Assembly (NCBI RefSeq): GCF_000301055.1 | Contig: NZ_JH932300.1 | Span: 761,143 to 825,142, forward strand | Direction: 5' to 3' | From: Falseniella ignava CCUG 37419 | GTDB taxonomy: Bacteria; Bacillota; Bacilli; Lactobacillales; Aerococcaceae | DNA length: 64,000 nucleotides | The notes under the pieces: generated by a model | What the model saw: only the letters and a program-made list of their open reading frames with translations | What the model was told of the DNA's origin: nothing | Databases searched by the model: none | Shown: positions 1-8,726 of the stretch, one piece after another | Position numbering within the stretch: position 1 is the first letter of the stretch | Layout of the letters: every line of letters begins with the position of its first letter | Program-made: the position numbers and the translations under genes

Positions 1-297
1 TAAGGCATGTTCCGCATCAATAAAAGCTGCGATGCCACCTTGACGTTGTACCTCAGCAATAGCATGTAAAGCGACGGTTGTTTTACCTGAAGACTCTGGA
101 CCGTAACATTCAATAATTCTTCCACGAGGATAACCACCCACTCCTAATGCCATATCGAGTAGGATTGATCCCGATGAGACCGTTGATATTTTCATACTCG
201 TTTGTTCTCCAAGACGCATTACTGCCCCTTTTCCAAAATCTTTTTCGATATTTTTTAAGGCCATCTCTAAGGCTTTTTTACGATCATTTGTTGTCAT
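1..297 (-). CDS. recA: Recombinase RecA, N-terminal 99 residues (cut by window edge)
   Basis: RecA forms ATP-dependent filaments on single-stranded DNA, carries out strand exchange and triggers LexA self-cleavage in the SOS response. Translating the minus strand from an ATG at 297 gives 99 residues that remain open at the window edge. They contain the Walker A motif GPESSGKT at about residues 66-73 and the RecA-type segment AFIDAEHAL at 91-99. A strong GGAGGA site lies just upstream of the start. The gene follows cinA in the same direction, an order conserved in Firmicutes. It has its own promoter and a LexA box in the cinA-recA gap, so it is very probably SOS induced. Only about the first third of the protein is in the window. 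Confidence 0.97.
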   Translation of the reverse strand, partial: MTTNDRKKALEMALKNIEKDFGKGAVMRLGEQTSMKISTVSSGSILLDMALGVGGYPRGRIIECYGPESSGKTTVALHAIAEVQRQGGIAAFIDAEHAL

Positions 298-326
298 GAT
301 GTTCCTCCATTTTCTTATCTGATACT

Positions 327-355
327 ATTCTACTTTGTTTATACATGATAATCAA
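327..355 (-). promoter_or_regulatory. recA promoter
   Basis: On the minus strand a TTGATT -35 (350-355) and a TAGAAT -10 (327-332) are separated by exactly 17 bp, about 30 bp before the recA start. The promoter lies next to the LexA box and allows recA to be expressed independently of cinA. Confidence 0.75.
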
Positions 356-360
356 GAAAA

Positions 361-378
361 TAAGAACATTTGTTCTTA
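361..378. promoter_or_regulatory. LexA (SOS) box upstream of recA
   Basis: The 18-bp sequence taagaacatttgttctta is a near-perfect palindrome of the Firmicute SOS type (GAAC-N4-GTTC core). It lies immediately after the cinA stop codon and 6 bp upstream of the recA -35 box. A second box with the same ACATTTGT centre overlaps the lexA promoter at 40817. LexA binding is inferred from the motif and its position. Confidence 0.8.
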
Positions 379-1638
379 TTATTTGATTAAATTATACAAT
401 AATCGCATAACTTCATTAACGGAGCGATTACGCACAGCATTACGATTAGGGGCTGGAAAATGATAAACCTTTGAAATAACCGGCTGATCTTTAAAGGCTA
501 TTCCAATATAGACCGTCCCAGGTGATTGGTCTGCAAGCCGGTTTGGTCCAGCTACACCCGTTAAAGATATAGCAATCGTGCTATGAGTTCGTTCTCTTAA
601 TTTTTCTGCCATTGATTGTGCCACTTCATGACTTACGACACTATATTGTTGGATAGTCTGTTCAGGTACTCCTAATAGCTGTGTTTTCATTGGGGTCTGG
701 TAAGTAACATATCCTCCTCGGACTACTTGTGAAGCTCCAGGAATGGACGTTAATTTAGCTTGAACTAACCCTCCAGTCAGGCTTTCAGCAGCTGAAAGCG
801 TATAACCTAAACTTTGGCACCGATGAATAATGTATTGTTCAATCGTAAAGTCTTCCCCTTCGCCAATCCAAGGAGAATATAGGGTCTCCTGCAAGCGCTG
901 TTCCATCCTTGATAAAATTATATCGCATTCTTTATCATTACAAGCATTCGCCGTCACCCGTATCGTAACCATATTATTTTTTGCATAAAGAGCGATGGTC
1001 GGATTCGTTTGGGCAGTAATTAACGTTTCGATTTGTTTTGCAATGGCTGATTCCCCAATATCGTACAAATGATAATAGCGGGACTGGATAACCATTGATT
1101 CACTTTTAAGTATTTCATTTTTAATAAAAGGAACCACTTGATTCAAAAACATCGCTTCAAGTTCAGCAGGCGGCCCCGGTAAAACGACATAATCAGTTCT
1201 TCCTTGAGTTCTTTCAGAGGTGTAAATTAAACCACAAGCTAATCCTACCTGGTTAATCAAAGTCGTACCGTTAGATATTGTGTAAGCTTGACGAATATTA
1301 TTCGGAGCCATTTCGCGACCTTTATTCTCAAAATACTGAATATTTTTCTCATGTTGTATATCGCAAACTTCTAACGTCTCGCCTAAAAAATCAGCAAAGA
1401 CCTCTTTGGTTAAATCATCCTCAGTCGGTCCTAAACCTCCCGTTATAATAATTAAATCACTTCGTTGCGAAGCCAATTGAAATGCGTTGTAAATTCGCTC
1501 ATAGTTATCTCCGATAGTAGTTTGATAAAAAACACCCAAACCTAATTGCAAACATTGTCGACTTAAGAATTGTGCATTTGTATTTAGAATATCACCCATC
1601 AGGATTTCCGTTCCAATTGTGATTAATTCTACTTTCAT
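379..1638 (-). CDS. cinA: CinA, competence/damage-inducible protein (nicotinamide-nucleotide amidase family)
   Basis: CinA proteins combine an N-terminal molybdopterin-binding-like (MoCF) domain, which can act on ADP-ribose or NMN-type nucleotides, with a C-terminal CinA/PncC deamidase domain. Both are present in this 419-residue protein. The N-terminus MKVELITIGTEILMGD starts the MoCF fold, with TGGLGPTEDD at about residue 65, and the C-terminal domain has the ESLTGGL signature. Length is normal for the family. An in-frame start 24 bp further upstream exists, but the ATG at 1638 follows an AGGAGG site and gives the conserved N-terminus. The gene sits between pgsA and recA, as in many Bacilli. 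Its role in cofactor recycling or competence is known from the family and was not read from this sequence. Confidence 0.95.
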   Translation of the reverse strand: MKVELITIGTEILMGDILNTNAQFLSRQCLQLGLGVFYQTTIGDNYERIYNAFQLASQRSDLIIITGGLGPTEDDLTKEVFADFLGETLEVCDIQHEKNIQYFENKGREMAPNNIRQAYTISNGTTLINQVGLACGLIYTSERTQGRTDYVVLPGPPAELEAMFLNQVVPFIKNEILKSESMVIQSRYYHLYDIGESAIAKQIETLITAQTNPTIALYAKNNMVTIRVTANACNDKECDIILSRMEQRLQETLYSPWIGEGEDFTIEQYIIHRCQSLGYTLSAAESLTGGLVQAKLTSIPGASQVVRGGYVTYQTPMKTQLLGVPEQTIQQYSVVSHEVAQSMAEKLRERTHSTIAISLTGVAGPNRLADQSPGTVYIGIAFKDQPVISKVYHFPAPNRNAVRNRSVNEVMRLLYNLIK

Positions 1639-1690
1639 TTTTCCTCCTAATAATAGATACATAAAATAATTTAAAATTTTTGATTAATTT

Positions 1691-1724
1691 AAAAAAACTT
1701 CTAAAAATATTTCATTTTAGAAGT
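1691..1724 (-). terminator. Intrinsic terminator after pgsA
   Basis: On the minus strand the arms aacttctaaaa and ttttagaagtt form an 11-bp stem with a 6-nt loop, followed by a T-run. It lies between pgsA and cinA and would end or attenuate rodZ-pgsA transcription before cinA. Confidence 0.7.
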
Positions 1725-1734
1725 TAAGTAAAAC

Positions 1735-2325
1735 TTATAAAGAATCTGAAAAGACAAATCGACCTTGGTAAAAGTATTCAATCCCGGAATAAACTGTGAA
1801 AATCAAACAAAGAATTAATAAGATATAGGCAATGTCGACTGAGATTAAGGCAAATCCTATATTATTCAATAAGTAAAAAACAATTGAAAACATCTGAGTA
1901 AAGGTTTTAATCTTTCCTGGTAAAGCAGCCGCCATAACTTTTCCATTGGAACGAGCTAATAATACGCGTAGTCCTGTGACTAATAATTCACGAGAAATAA
2001 TGATTAAAACAATCCAAGCTGGAACTCGTTGTTGTTCTACTAGAACAATAAATGCGGCAATGACTAACAACTTATCGGCCATCGGATCAAAAAACTCTCC
2101 AAAAGCAGTCACAAGATTAAGTTTACGAGCGAGATAGCCATCAAGAAAATCAGTCAAACTTGCAATAATAAATACTATAGCTGCAAGAAGTTGATTCACT
2201 GGAATAACCGCTCCAAGCACCGTCACATCGCCATGAGATGCCGGTAAGTACATCAAAATGATAAATACAGGAATTAAACACATCCTTAAAATTGTCAATT
2301 TATTCGCTATGTTCATTTTAGCCAT
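1735..2325 (-). CDS. pgsA: CDP-diacylglycerol-glycerol-3-phosphate 3-phosphatidyltransferase
   Basis: PgsA makes phosphatidylglycerophosphate from CDP-diacylglycerol and glycerol-3-phosphate, the committed step of phosphatidylglycerol synthesis, in the cytoplasmic membrane. The CDP-alcohol phosphotransferase signature DG-x2-AR-x8-G-x3-D-x3-D is intact (D62, G63, A66, R67, G76, D80, D84). The rest consists of several hydrophobic membrane segments, and the 196-residue length is typical. The start lies only a few bases after the rodZ stop, so the two genes are co-transcribed. A terminator follows the gene. The rodZ-pgsA-cinA-recA order is conserved in Firmicutes and supports the assignment. Confidence 0.96.
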   Translation of the reverse strand: MAKMNIANKLTILRMCLIPVFIILMYLPASHGDVTVLGAVIPVNQLLAAIVFIIASLTDFLDGYLARKLNLVTAFGEFFDPMADKLLVIAAFIVLVEQQRVPAWIVLIIISRELLVTGLRVLLARSNGKVMAAALPGKIKTFTQMFSIVFYLLNNIGFALISVDIAYILLILCLIFTVYSGIEYFYQGRFVFSDSL

Positions 2326-2326
2326 A

Positions 2327-3268
2327 TCATTGACCTTCTTCCTCAGACGGAATCGTTAACTCTTCTGTTTCAGGAGTACTTTCAGTTTCTGGAACACCTA
2401 GTTCAAAAACAATCGTTTCTTTCATATATTCATTTTTCGATTCTACTTTAGTACCGTTAACTAAAATATCTGCTCCCTCTGGATAACCTAATTGTAGACG
2501 TAATCGTCGGGTTCCTTCTGACACTTTATACTCAAAAGTTTCACCTTCTGTGACAGTTGAATCTAACGTAATTTCTCCATCCTCAAAGGCACCAATCCAC
2601 ACGAAATTATGTCCTTTAAACTCAAATTTATATTGATCAAATGGTGCATTGAGTCGATACGTCGTTTCTTCATCAGAATTAGAAATTAACGTAATTGTTT
2701 GTGCTCCTACACGAATATCATTCTCACTTGTTGCGATGGTTGTCTCCTCAACACGTTGAGTTGTGAGTGATTCCGTTGCTTCGTCAGGTTCAATGACACT
2801 TACAATTTCATTCGTCTCTTCAACTTGAGGTGCAGGTTGATTCATCCGATTAATATTATTAATCGCTATAATTAGTGAGATGATAATGGCGAAGATAATC
2901 GCTATAAGTAATACTAACGGAACATACGAAAGTAAGATATCTAAGTTATTTCGTTCTTTTTGTAAGTAGCGTTCAGTCCTTGAAGGCAAAGTATCGGTTG
3001 TACTTTGAACCATCGCTTCTGGTAATTCACTATTTAAATCGATTTCTTCTTCCAATTCAATTAATAATTCTTCACTATCTAATCCTACCATATCCGCATA
3101 TTGTTTAATAAACGCGCGAGTGTAAAATGCGCCAGGCATTTGATCAAATTGCCCTTCTTCAATGGCTTGTAAATATTTTTTTTGGATTTTAGTCATTTGT
3201 TGTAAGGTGTTTAAGGTATAACCTTTTTCAATTCTTGCATCTCTTAATTTATTTCCTAATTCACTCAT
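2327..3268 (-). CDS. rodZ: RodZ/YmfM-like helix-turn-helix membrane protein
   Basis: RodZ-type proteins link the MreB cytoskeleton to the membrane elongation machinery through a cytoplasmic helix-turn-helix domain. The 313-residue protein has an N-terminal HTH of the Cro type (about residues 1-70, starting MSELGNKLRDARIEKGYTL). A charged linker follows, then one long transmembrane segment at about 112-138, a Thr/Glu-rich linker and an extracytoplasmic beta-rich domain at about 185-290 like the DUF4115 region of RodZ. It ends in an acidic tail. It is first in the rodZ-pgsA unit, and the position next to pgsA is conserved in Bacilli. Direct binding to MreB is family knowledge only. Confidence 0.88.
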   Translation of the reverse strand: MSELGNKLRDARIEKGYTLNTLQQMTKIQKKYLQAIEEGQFDQMPGAFYTRAFIKQYADMVGLDSEELLIELEEEIDLNSELPEAMVQSTTDTLPSRTERYLQKERNNLDILLSYVPLVLLIAIIFAIIISLIIAINNINRMNQPAPQVEETNEIVSVIEPDEATESLTTQRVEETTIATSENDIRVGAQTITLISNSDEETTYRLNAPFDQYKFEFKGHNFVWIGAFEDGEITLDSTVTEGETFEYKVSEGTRRLRLQLGYPEGADILVNGTKVESKNEYMKETIVFELGVPETESTPETEELTIPSEEEGQ

Positions 3269-3378
3269 GAAACATGGCTCCCTTATCTTTCATTCACTCT
3301 AGTGATTATACCATATTTTATCGTGAAACATACATGAATTCGTGTTTCGATTGAAAAACTTTGTAGAGAATTTGATTC

Positions 3379-3451
3379 AATAAAAAGAAGCGTTTGACTG
3401 AAATGCACATTCTTCCGATAAAATAGGAAGAAATTCACCTGTTCAAACGCT
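3379..3451 (-). terminator. Branched intrinsic terminator of the nupOPQ operon
   Basis: On the minus strand just after the nupQ stop, outer arms at 3389-3397 and 3443-3451 (9 bp) enclose a second small stem, tcttcc/ggaaga, at 3411-3416 and 3426-3431. A T-rich run follows, seen as aataaaaagaa at 3379-3389 on the plus strand. Confidence 0.75.
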
Positions 3452-3467
3452 GCTTTTTAATTGAGCA

Positions 3468-4421
3468 TTATTTAGATTTAATATATGTTTTACCAATCGC
3501 TTTAGGACCAAATGATTGGCCAACGAATAGGACTAACGCCACAATCGTAATGACATATGGTGCAATTTGAAGTAAAACAGGTGGCACCGATTTGATTACT
3601 GGAATTTGTGACCCTACAACTGATAGTGATTGAGCAAACCCAAAGAACAAGGCAGCTAGCATCGCTCCAATTGGATTCCACTGACCAAAAATCATCGCTG
3701 CCATCGACATAAATCCTTGACCTGTAATGGTTGAAACAGAGAAGTTTAAAGAAATCGATTGGGCTAATACTGCGCCGCCCATTCCACCAAAGAATCCTGA
3801 AAGTAAAACTCCCGCATATTTCATACCGTATACATTAATCCCCAGTGTATCGGCTGCTTGAGGATGTTCGCCCACTGAACGCAATCTCAAACCAAAACGT
3901 GTTTTATTCAAAAGCCACCATGCGATAAATGTCATCACAATCGCAAAATAAGCTGGTAACGAGGTACTTTGGAAAAAAATTCGACCGATAACTGGAATCT
4001 CTTTCAAAACTGGAAAGTTAAAATAACCAAATGATTCTTTAATAAAATCTGTTTGACCTCTACCATCGAAAATAACACGTGTTAAAAAGACTCCTAGAGA
4101 AGGTGCAATAAGGTTTAGAACCGTACCAGAGATAATGTGATCTGCTCGTAAGTTAACGGTTGCTACCGCATGAATCGAAGCAAATAGAACACCCGCTAAT
4201 CCACCGACTAATAAACCAATCCATGGAGTCCAATCTCCAAACATACCCCCAAATGTTAAGTTAAATACAATCGAAGTAAAGGAGCCTATGACCATAATCC
4301 CCTCAAGACCGACGTTAACAACCCCACTACTTTCTGAAAATACCCCTCCAATTGCTGTCAATATTAATGGCGCTGAGTACACAAGTGTGGAAGATATAAT
4401 GGATGCAATTCGATTAATCAT
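3468..4421 (-). CDS. nupQ: Nucleoside ABC transporter permease (NupQ/YufQ-like)
   Basis: This is one of two membrane subunits of an ABC importer of the BMP/nucleoside type (B. subtilis NupNOPQ, lactococcal BmpA-NupABC). The 317-residue protein is almost entirely hydrophobic with about eight to ten membrane segments. It has family features such as GGVFSESSGVVNVGLEG near the N-terminus. A longer reading frame upstream adds 22 residues overlapping nupP, but the ATG at 4421 follows GGAGG at good spacing and gives the usual N-terminus MINRIAS. The gene overlaps the end of the first permease gene by 8 bp, indicating translational coupling, and a branched terminator follows it. Substrate (purine nucleosides) is inferred from family. 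Confidence 0.9.
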   Translation of the reverse strand: MINRIASIISSTLVYSAPLILTAIGGVFSESSGVVNVGLEGIMVIGSFTSIVFNLTFGGMFGDWTPWIGLLVGGLAGVLFASIHAVATVNLRADHIISGTVLNLIAPSLGVFLTRVIFDGRGQTDFIKESFGYFNFPVLKEIPVIGRIFFQSTSLPAYFAIVMTFIAWWLLNKTRFGLRLRSVGEHPQAADTLGINVYGMKYAGVLLSGFFGGMGGAVLAQSISLNFSVSTITGQGFMSMAAMIFGQWNPIGAMLAALFFGFAQSLSVVGSQIPVIKSVPPVLLQIAPYVITIVALVLFVGQSFGPKAIGKTYIKSK

Positions 4422-5511
4422 GAGCTTCACCTCCATTTTGGCTAGTTTTTGAGGCGGTACCTCTTGGAACCGATTGTTTCTTTTCAAAGAAGTATGTGAT
4501 TACATAATTTGCTCCGACAAAGAAAATAATCGATGCAATCACAATATCTACGATTTCACTTGGGATTTGTGCCATCAGAGGCATACTAGTTCCTCCAGTT
4601 TTTAGTCCACCAAATAATAAACTAGAAAATACAATACCTATCGGATTTAATACTCCCAATAGTGCAACCGCCATACCATCAAATCCAATCGCAGGTGCTA
4701 CACCATTCGTAAGGAAAATATTACGGAATTCACCTAGGCCGTTCATTACGCCTCCTAGGCCGGCTAACGCACCGCTGAGGAACATTGCAATAATAATATT
4801 ACGTTTAGCGTCCATACCTGCATAGGTTGCTGCAAACCGATTCATCCCAACCGTCTTGAGCTCAAAGCCTAAAGTTGTATAGTGTAATAAAATATATACA
4901 AGCAACGCGAAAATTAAAGCTAAGAAAATCCCACCGTGAATGGTTGATCCTTTTGTTAAATCAGTCAGAGACTGAATTTTTAAACTTGCATTGGGACCGA
5001 TATAAGGTGTCGCATCCATTCGGTCGGTAATAATATTTCGAATTGTATAGTCAGTAATATAGACTGCTACATAGTTCAACATGATGGTGACAATGACTTC
5101 ACTGGTATTAAAGAAAGCTTTTAGAACGCCAGCAATCGCAGCCCATAAAGCACCTGCCAGACTACCTAAAATAATGGCACATGGTAACAAAATCACTTTA
5201 GGCGCATCTGGAAATGATATTCCAATCCAGACAGAAATTAACCATCCCCATAATGCCTGACCTGCAAGACCAATATTGAAGAATCCCGCTGTATAAGCAA
5301 TTGAAAAGCCAAGTCCTGTAAAAATTAGTGGTGTGGCTGCTCGAATCGTTTGCCCAATATTAAATGGACTTCCAATCGCACCGTCCACTAAGGCACGGTA
5401 ACCTTGAATCGGATCATAACCGAATAATAGCATGATTAGTGCACCAAATAACATTCCTATCGTTACTGATAAAATCGGAATTAATAATTTCAATGATTTC
5501 TTTTGATTCAT
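4414..5511 (-). CDS. nupP: Nucleoside ABC transporter permease (NupP/YufP-like)
   Basis: This 365-residue integral membrane protein is the other permease half of the nucleoside ABC importer. It has about nine to ten membrane spans. The segment PLIFTGLGFSIAYTAGFFNI near residue 60 and the EVIVTIMLNYVA segment near residue 140 are typical of the BPD_transp_2 permease family shared with ribose and branched-chain amino acid importers. Its ATG overlaps the nupO stop codon by 4 bp, and its 3' end overlaps nupQ by 8 bp, so the three genes form one tightly coupled operon. The hydrophilic C-terminal tail (about residues 345-365) is unremarkable. Confidence 0.9.
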   Translation of the reverse strand: MNQKKSLKLLIPILSVTIGMLFGALIMLLFGYDPIQGYRALVDGAIGSPFNIGQTIRAATPLIFTGLGFSIAYTAGFFNIGLAGQALWGWLISVWIGISFPDAPKVILLPCAIILGSLAGALWAAIAGVLKAFFNTSEVIVTIMLNYVAVYITDYTIRNIITDRMDATPYIGPNASLKIQSLTDLTKGSTIHGGIFLALIFALLVYILLHYTTLGFELKTVGMNRFAATYAGMDAKRNIIIAMFLSGALAGLGGVMNGLGEFRNIFLTNGVAPAIGFDGMAVALLGVLNPIGIVFSSLLFGGLKTGGTSMPLMAQIPSEIVDIVIASIIFFVGANYVITYFFEKKQSVPRGTASKTSQNGGEAHD

Positions 5512-7073
5512 TCAGCTTCAACCTCGCTTTCATTTCGCAAAGCTAAGACGTCTTCATAAGTCGTACCTGCCATCATCAATCCAATTTCATCCTCATTCGT
5601 TTCATGAGTTGGAATATTCGCAACAATCTGACCATTATACATTACTAAAATACGGTCCGTAATATTTAAGATTTCTTCTAATTCAAAACTCATCAGTAAA
5701 ACCGCGTTATTTGCATTACGTTGCGCGATAATTTCTTGATGAATAAATTCAATCGCACCCACATCTAAACCACGAGTTGGATTCGCTGTAATCAATAGAC
5801 GTGGCGCACTAGTTAATTCCCGAGCAATAATTGCTTTTTGCTGGTTTCCACCTGAAAGTGAGCCTGCACGAGCCTGATTAGAAGTCGTACGAACATCAAA
5901 ATTACGAATTAATGTATCGGCATGATCGTTAATTTGTCGATAATTTAAAATACCTTGTTTAGAAAATGGTGATTTAAAATAATTTTTTAAGACTAAGTTT
6001 TGATCCAAAGGCATATCCAACACTAAACCAAATTTATGGCGGTCCTCCGGAACATGCGAAACATGCATTTCATTTATCTGTTTTGGTGTCGCGTTCGCCA
6101 TATCCTTACCTTGAACCATAATTTGACCGGACTCTACTGGCATTAAGCCGGTGATAGCTTGGATTAATTCAGATTGCCCGTTCCCATCGATTCCTGCAAT
6201 TCCGACTACTTCACCTTCTCGTACTTCAAAAGAAATATTCTCAACCGCTGGGAGACCATTCTCTTTCATAATGCAAACATCTTTAACTTCTAATACATTC
6301 GCCCCAGGATTACTCTGTCCTTGGATACGGGTCGTTTTCACATTTCTTCCAACCATCATCGTCGCCAATTCTCGTGATGTTGTGGTCGCAACATCAACCG
6401 TATCAATTGATTCACCACGGCGGATGACGGTACAACGATTGGCTACGGCTTTAATCTCATCCAATTTATGGGTAATGATAATTATCGCTTTACCTTCTTT
6501 TGCCAAAGATTTTAAAGTAACCATTAATTCTTGAATTTCTTGGGGTGTAAGGGAAGCTGTCGGTTCATCAAAAATAAGAATATCTGCTCCACGATACAAG
6601 ACTTTTAGAATCTCAACCCGTTGTTGCATCCCGACACTAATTGAAGAAACTTTAGCATCTGGGTCAATACTTAAACCATATTGTTTAGATAATTCTATAA
6701 TTCTTTGACGAGCTAATTTACGGTCAAGTTGCACTCCTTTCAGGGGTTCTTCACCTAACATAATATTTTCGACGACGGTAAAAGCGTCAATTAGCATAAA
6801 ATGTTGGTGCACCATTCCAATTCCGAGTTGATTCGCTTTTGTCGGTGTATCTATGATTACTTTCTCGCCTCGAACAAAGATATCCCCCGAGGTTTCCATC
6901 AACAATCCGGAAAGAATATTCATTAATGTGGACTTTCCTGCCCCATTTTCACCTAATAGAGCATGAACCTCACCCGCATTGACAGAAAAATTAATATTTT
7001 TATTTGCATAAAAATCGCCAAATTGCTTAGAAATATTACGCATTTCTATTACGGGCACTATTGAGTTGTCCAT
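5508..7073 (-). CDS. nupO: Nucleoside ABC transporter ATPase with two nucleotide-binding domains (NupO-like)
   Basis: This 521-residue protein is the energy-supplying subunit of the nucleoside importer and carries two tandem ABC domains, as in RbsA- or MglA-type ATPases. The first domain has Walker A GENGAGKST near residue 41 and Walker B ILIFDEPTASL near residue 165. The second has a degenerate Walker A GIDGNGQSE near residue 298 and signature SLSGGNQQK near residue 408. In the second Walker B region the usual DEPT is replaced by ANPTRG, normal in this subfamily. The ATG at 7073 follows an AAAGGAGG site. Upstream lies its own promoter, and just beyond that an insertion sequence separates it from the binding-protein gene. 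Confidence 0.92.
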   Translation of the reverse strand: MDNSIVPVIEMRNISKQFGDFYANKNINFSVNAGEVHALLGENGAGKSTLMNILSGLLMETSGDIFVRGEKVIIDTPTKANQLGIGMVHQHFMLIDAFTVVENIMLGEEPLKGVQLDRKLARQRIIELSKQYGLSIDPDAKVSSISVGMQQRVEILKVLYRGADILIFDEPTASLTPQEIQELMVTLKSLAKEGKAIIIITHKLDEIKAVANRCTVIRRGESIDTVDVATTTSRELATMMVGRNVKTTRIQGQSNPGANVLEVKDVCIMKENGLPAVENISFEVREGEVVGIAGIDGNGQSELIQAITGLMPVESGQIMVQGKDMANATPKQINEMHVSHVPEDRHKFGLVLDMPLDQNLVLKNYFKSPFSKQGILNYRQINDHADTLIRNFDVRTTSNQARAGSLSGGNQQKAIIARELTSAPRLLITANPTRGLDVGAIEFIHQEIIAQRNANNAVLLMSFELEEILNITDRILVMYNGQIVANIPTHETNEDEIGLMMAGTTYEDVLALRNESEVEAE

Positions 7074-7114
7074 ATAATTCCTCCTTTCAACCTCAAAAAT
7101 ATATACATAATTTC

Positions 7115-7143
7115 ATTATAACTGAAATCGTTAAAAATGATAA
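7115..7143 (-). promoter_or_regulatory. Probable nupOPQ promoter, preserved at the edge of the IS target
   Basis: On the minus strand a consensus TATAAT -10 (7115-7120) lies 17 bp from a TTATCA -35 (7138-7143, 4 of 6 consensus bases). The -35 box touches the first base of the duplicated target of the adjacent insertion sequence. The IS therefore appears to leave this promoter intact while cutting any read-through from the binding-protein gene. Confidence 0.65.
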
Positions 7144-7172
7144 CCCTATCATAAAATATTTTTTCTATTCAT
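7143..7172 (+). repeat. Left copy of 30-bp target-site duplication
   Basis: This stretch is identical over 30 bp to 8817-8846 on the other side of the insertion sequence. It begins accctatcat and ends tctattcat. Such long duplications are characteristic of IS1202-type elements. Confidence 0.88.
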
Positions 7173-7217
7173 CTCATCTACAAATGATAATGTCTCAAGT
7201 AACCGTAAATGAAAATG

Positions 7218-7251
7218 TCCCACTTTAGTGTATATTAAATCTAAGGAGGGA
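7218..7251 (+). promoter_or_regulatory. Transposase promoter with ribosome-binding-site foldback
   Basis: The arms tcccactttag (7218-7228) and ctaaggaggga (7241-7251) pair at 10 of 11 positions, counting one G-T wobble. The second arm contains the transposase ribosome binding site. A TATATT -10 box (7231-7236) lies in the loop. A transcript begun at this promoter would lack the first arm. Confidence 0.5.
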
Positions 7252-7256
7252 TCTCA

Positions 7257-8669
7257 ATGGAGGATTATCTTAACATGAATGAGACACATAAATATAATAT
7301 CATCAAGGCTGTCGTCAATGGACGGAAATCCAAAGCTCGTGCTGAAGTGGAATTAAACTTATCCAGACGACAGATCAATCGATTGATTCTTAAATACAAA
7401 CAAGAGGGGCGAAAAGGCTTCAGACATAAGAATGCCAATCGCAAACCTTCTAAAACCATTGACCGTCATACTCGAAAGCGAATCGTTCAGCTCTATCGCT
7501 CGAAATACTATGACTTTAACTTCACACACTTCCATGAAAAACTTCAAGAAGTTGAGGAAATCCTTCTCTCTGAAAGCTCGCTAAGAAATATCTTGAAGGA
7601 AGCACACATTGTCTCGCCTCTAGCTACCCGTCGAACTAAACGGCGTGTCGCTAAAGAGCTCGAAGACAAAGCAGACAAGAAAGGCCTGACCCCTCACGAA
7701 AAAGAAACCTTACAGGAGGTTCAAGTCGTTGAAGCCTCAAAAGCACACCCGAGTCGCCCACGATGCAAATATGCTGGGGAACTGCTTCAGATGGATGCTT
7801 CAGAACATCAATGGTTCGAGGCTGACGAGAACTATTACTATCTCCATGCCGCGATTGATGATGCCACTGGTACAGTCGTTGGTGCTTATTTCGCAGCACA
7901 GGAGACACTTGAAGGCTATTATCAAGTCTCACATCAATTCCTGACCCACTACGGTATTCCTCATCGCATTTTGACAGATTATCGATCCATTTTCTCAGGC
8001 GTCAACACCCCAAAAAAGGGCGCTGCTCTTGAAGAACAGGCCCTCACTCAATACGGATATGCTTGCCAGACACTTGGAATTGAACTGGAAGCGACCTCAG
8101 TACCCCAAGCTAAAGGACGTATTGAACGTCTTTTCGGTACGTTTCAAAACCGCTTACTTCAAGAAATGCGGTTAAATGGTATCCGTAATATGGATGAAGC
8201 GAATCAGTTTCTAAGGGACTACCTCCCACAGTTTAATCAAAAATTCGCCCATCCCATTAAAGATAGCATAAATGCCTTTGAAAAACTATCAGCAGACACA
8301 AATCTCGATTACATCCTCGCTAGATTTGCCCTGCGTGTCATTCACTCTGGTCATACTGTTCGATACAACAACCATGTCTATCATCTTTACGACCAGCATG
8401 GGAGGCAAGTCCATTTGCCAAGAAAAACTAAAGTTATGGTCATTAGTACGCGTGATTTACAACTCTTTGTCTCTCATAAAAATCAACTCTTTAAACTAAT
8501 TGAAATGCCGTCACACCAAGCCATATCTAAAATACTAGATATTCAAGAAGCTAAGTCTAAACCGAAACCACACATTCCACCGATGTCGCATCCGTGGAAA
8601 GGACAATCTTATCAACGTTACCTAAAGAAGCAAGAATACATAAAGAAAAAAGAGCTAATTGAAGTGTAG
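7257..8669 (+). CDS. ISNCY/IS1202-like DDE transposase
   Basis: The 470-residue protein catalyses movement of the surrounding element. The N-terminal part (about 1-110) carries a helix-turn-helix (SKARAEVELNLSRRQINRL) for end recognition. The integrase core runs from about 170 to 330. Its catalytic triad candidates are D in LLQMDASEHQW, D in RILTDYRSIF and E in AKGRIERLFG. The C-terminal region is basic and ends in a Lys-rich tail (QEYIKKKELIEV). The ATG at 7257 follows an AAGGAGGGA site. The reading frame is unbroken and of family length, so the enzyme may be active. Family placement rests on protein style plus the long target duplication. An IS481-like assignment is the main alternative. 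Confidence 0.88.
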   Translation: MEDYLNMNETHKYNIIKAVVNGRKSKARAEVELNLSRRQINRLILKYKQEGRKGFRHKNANRKPSKTIDRHTRKRIVQLYRSKYYDFNFTHFHEKLQEVEEILLSESSLRNILKEAHIVSPLATRRTKRRVAKELEDKADKKGLTPHEKETLQEVQVVEASKAHPSRPRCKYAGELLQMDASEHQWFEADENYYYLHAAIDDATGTVVGAYFAAQETLEGYYQVSHQFLTHYGIPHRILTDYRSIFSGVNTPKKGAALEEQALTQYGYACQTLGIELEATSVPQAKGRIERLFGTFQNRLLQEMRLNGIRNMDEANQFLRDYLPQFNQKFAHPIKDSINAFEKLSADTNLDYILARFALRVIHSGHTVRYNNHVYHLYDQHGRQVHLPRKTKVMVISTRDLQLFVSHKNQLFKLIEMPSHQAISKILDIQEAKSKPKPHIPPMSHPWKGQSYQRYLKKQEYIKKKELIEV

Positions 8670-8677
8670 TGATAATC

Positions 8678-8726
8678 CCTCGTGATGAAGGACGATGCGC
8701 TTTTTGTATCGTCCTTCATCACGAGG
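8678..8726. repeat. 19-bp perfect hairpin 3' of the IS1202-like transposase
   Basis: The arms 8678-8696 and 8708-8726 (cctcgtgatgaaggacgat and its exact complement) enclose an 11-nt loop. The stem is GC-richer than its surroundings and is not followed by a T-run on either strand. It is therefore not a standard terminator; it may end or stabilise the transposase mRNA. Confidence 0.85.

Noticed and set aside
6151..6534. Plus-strand frame of 127 codons opposite nupO
   Set aside because: It is a shadow of the ATPase gene, with no recognisable protein features.
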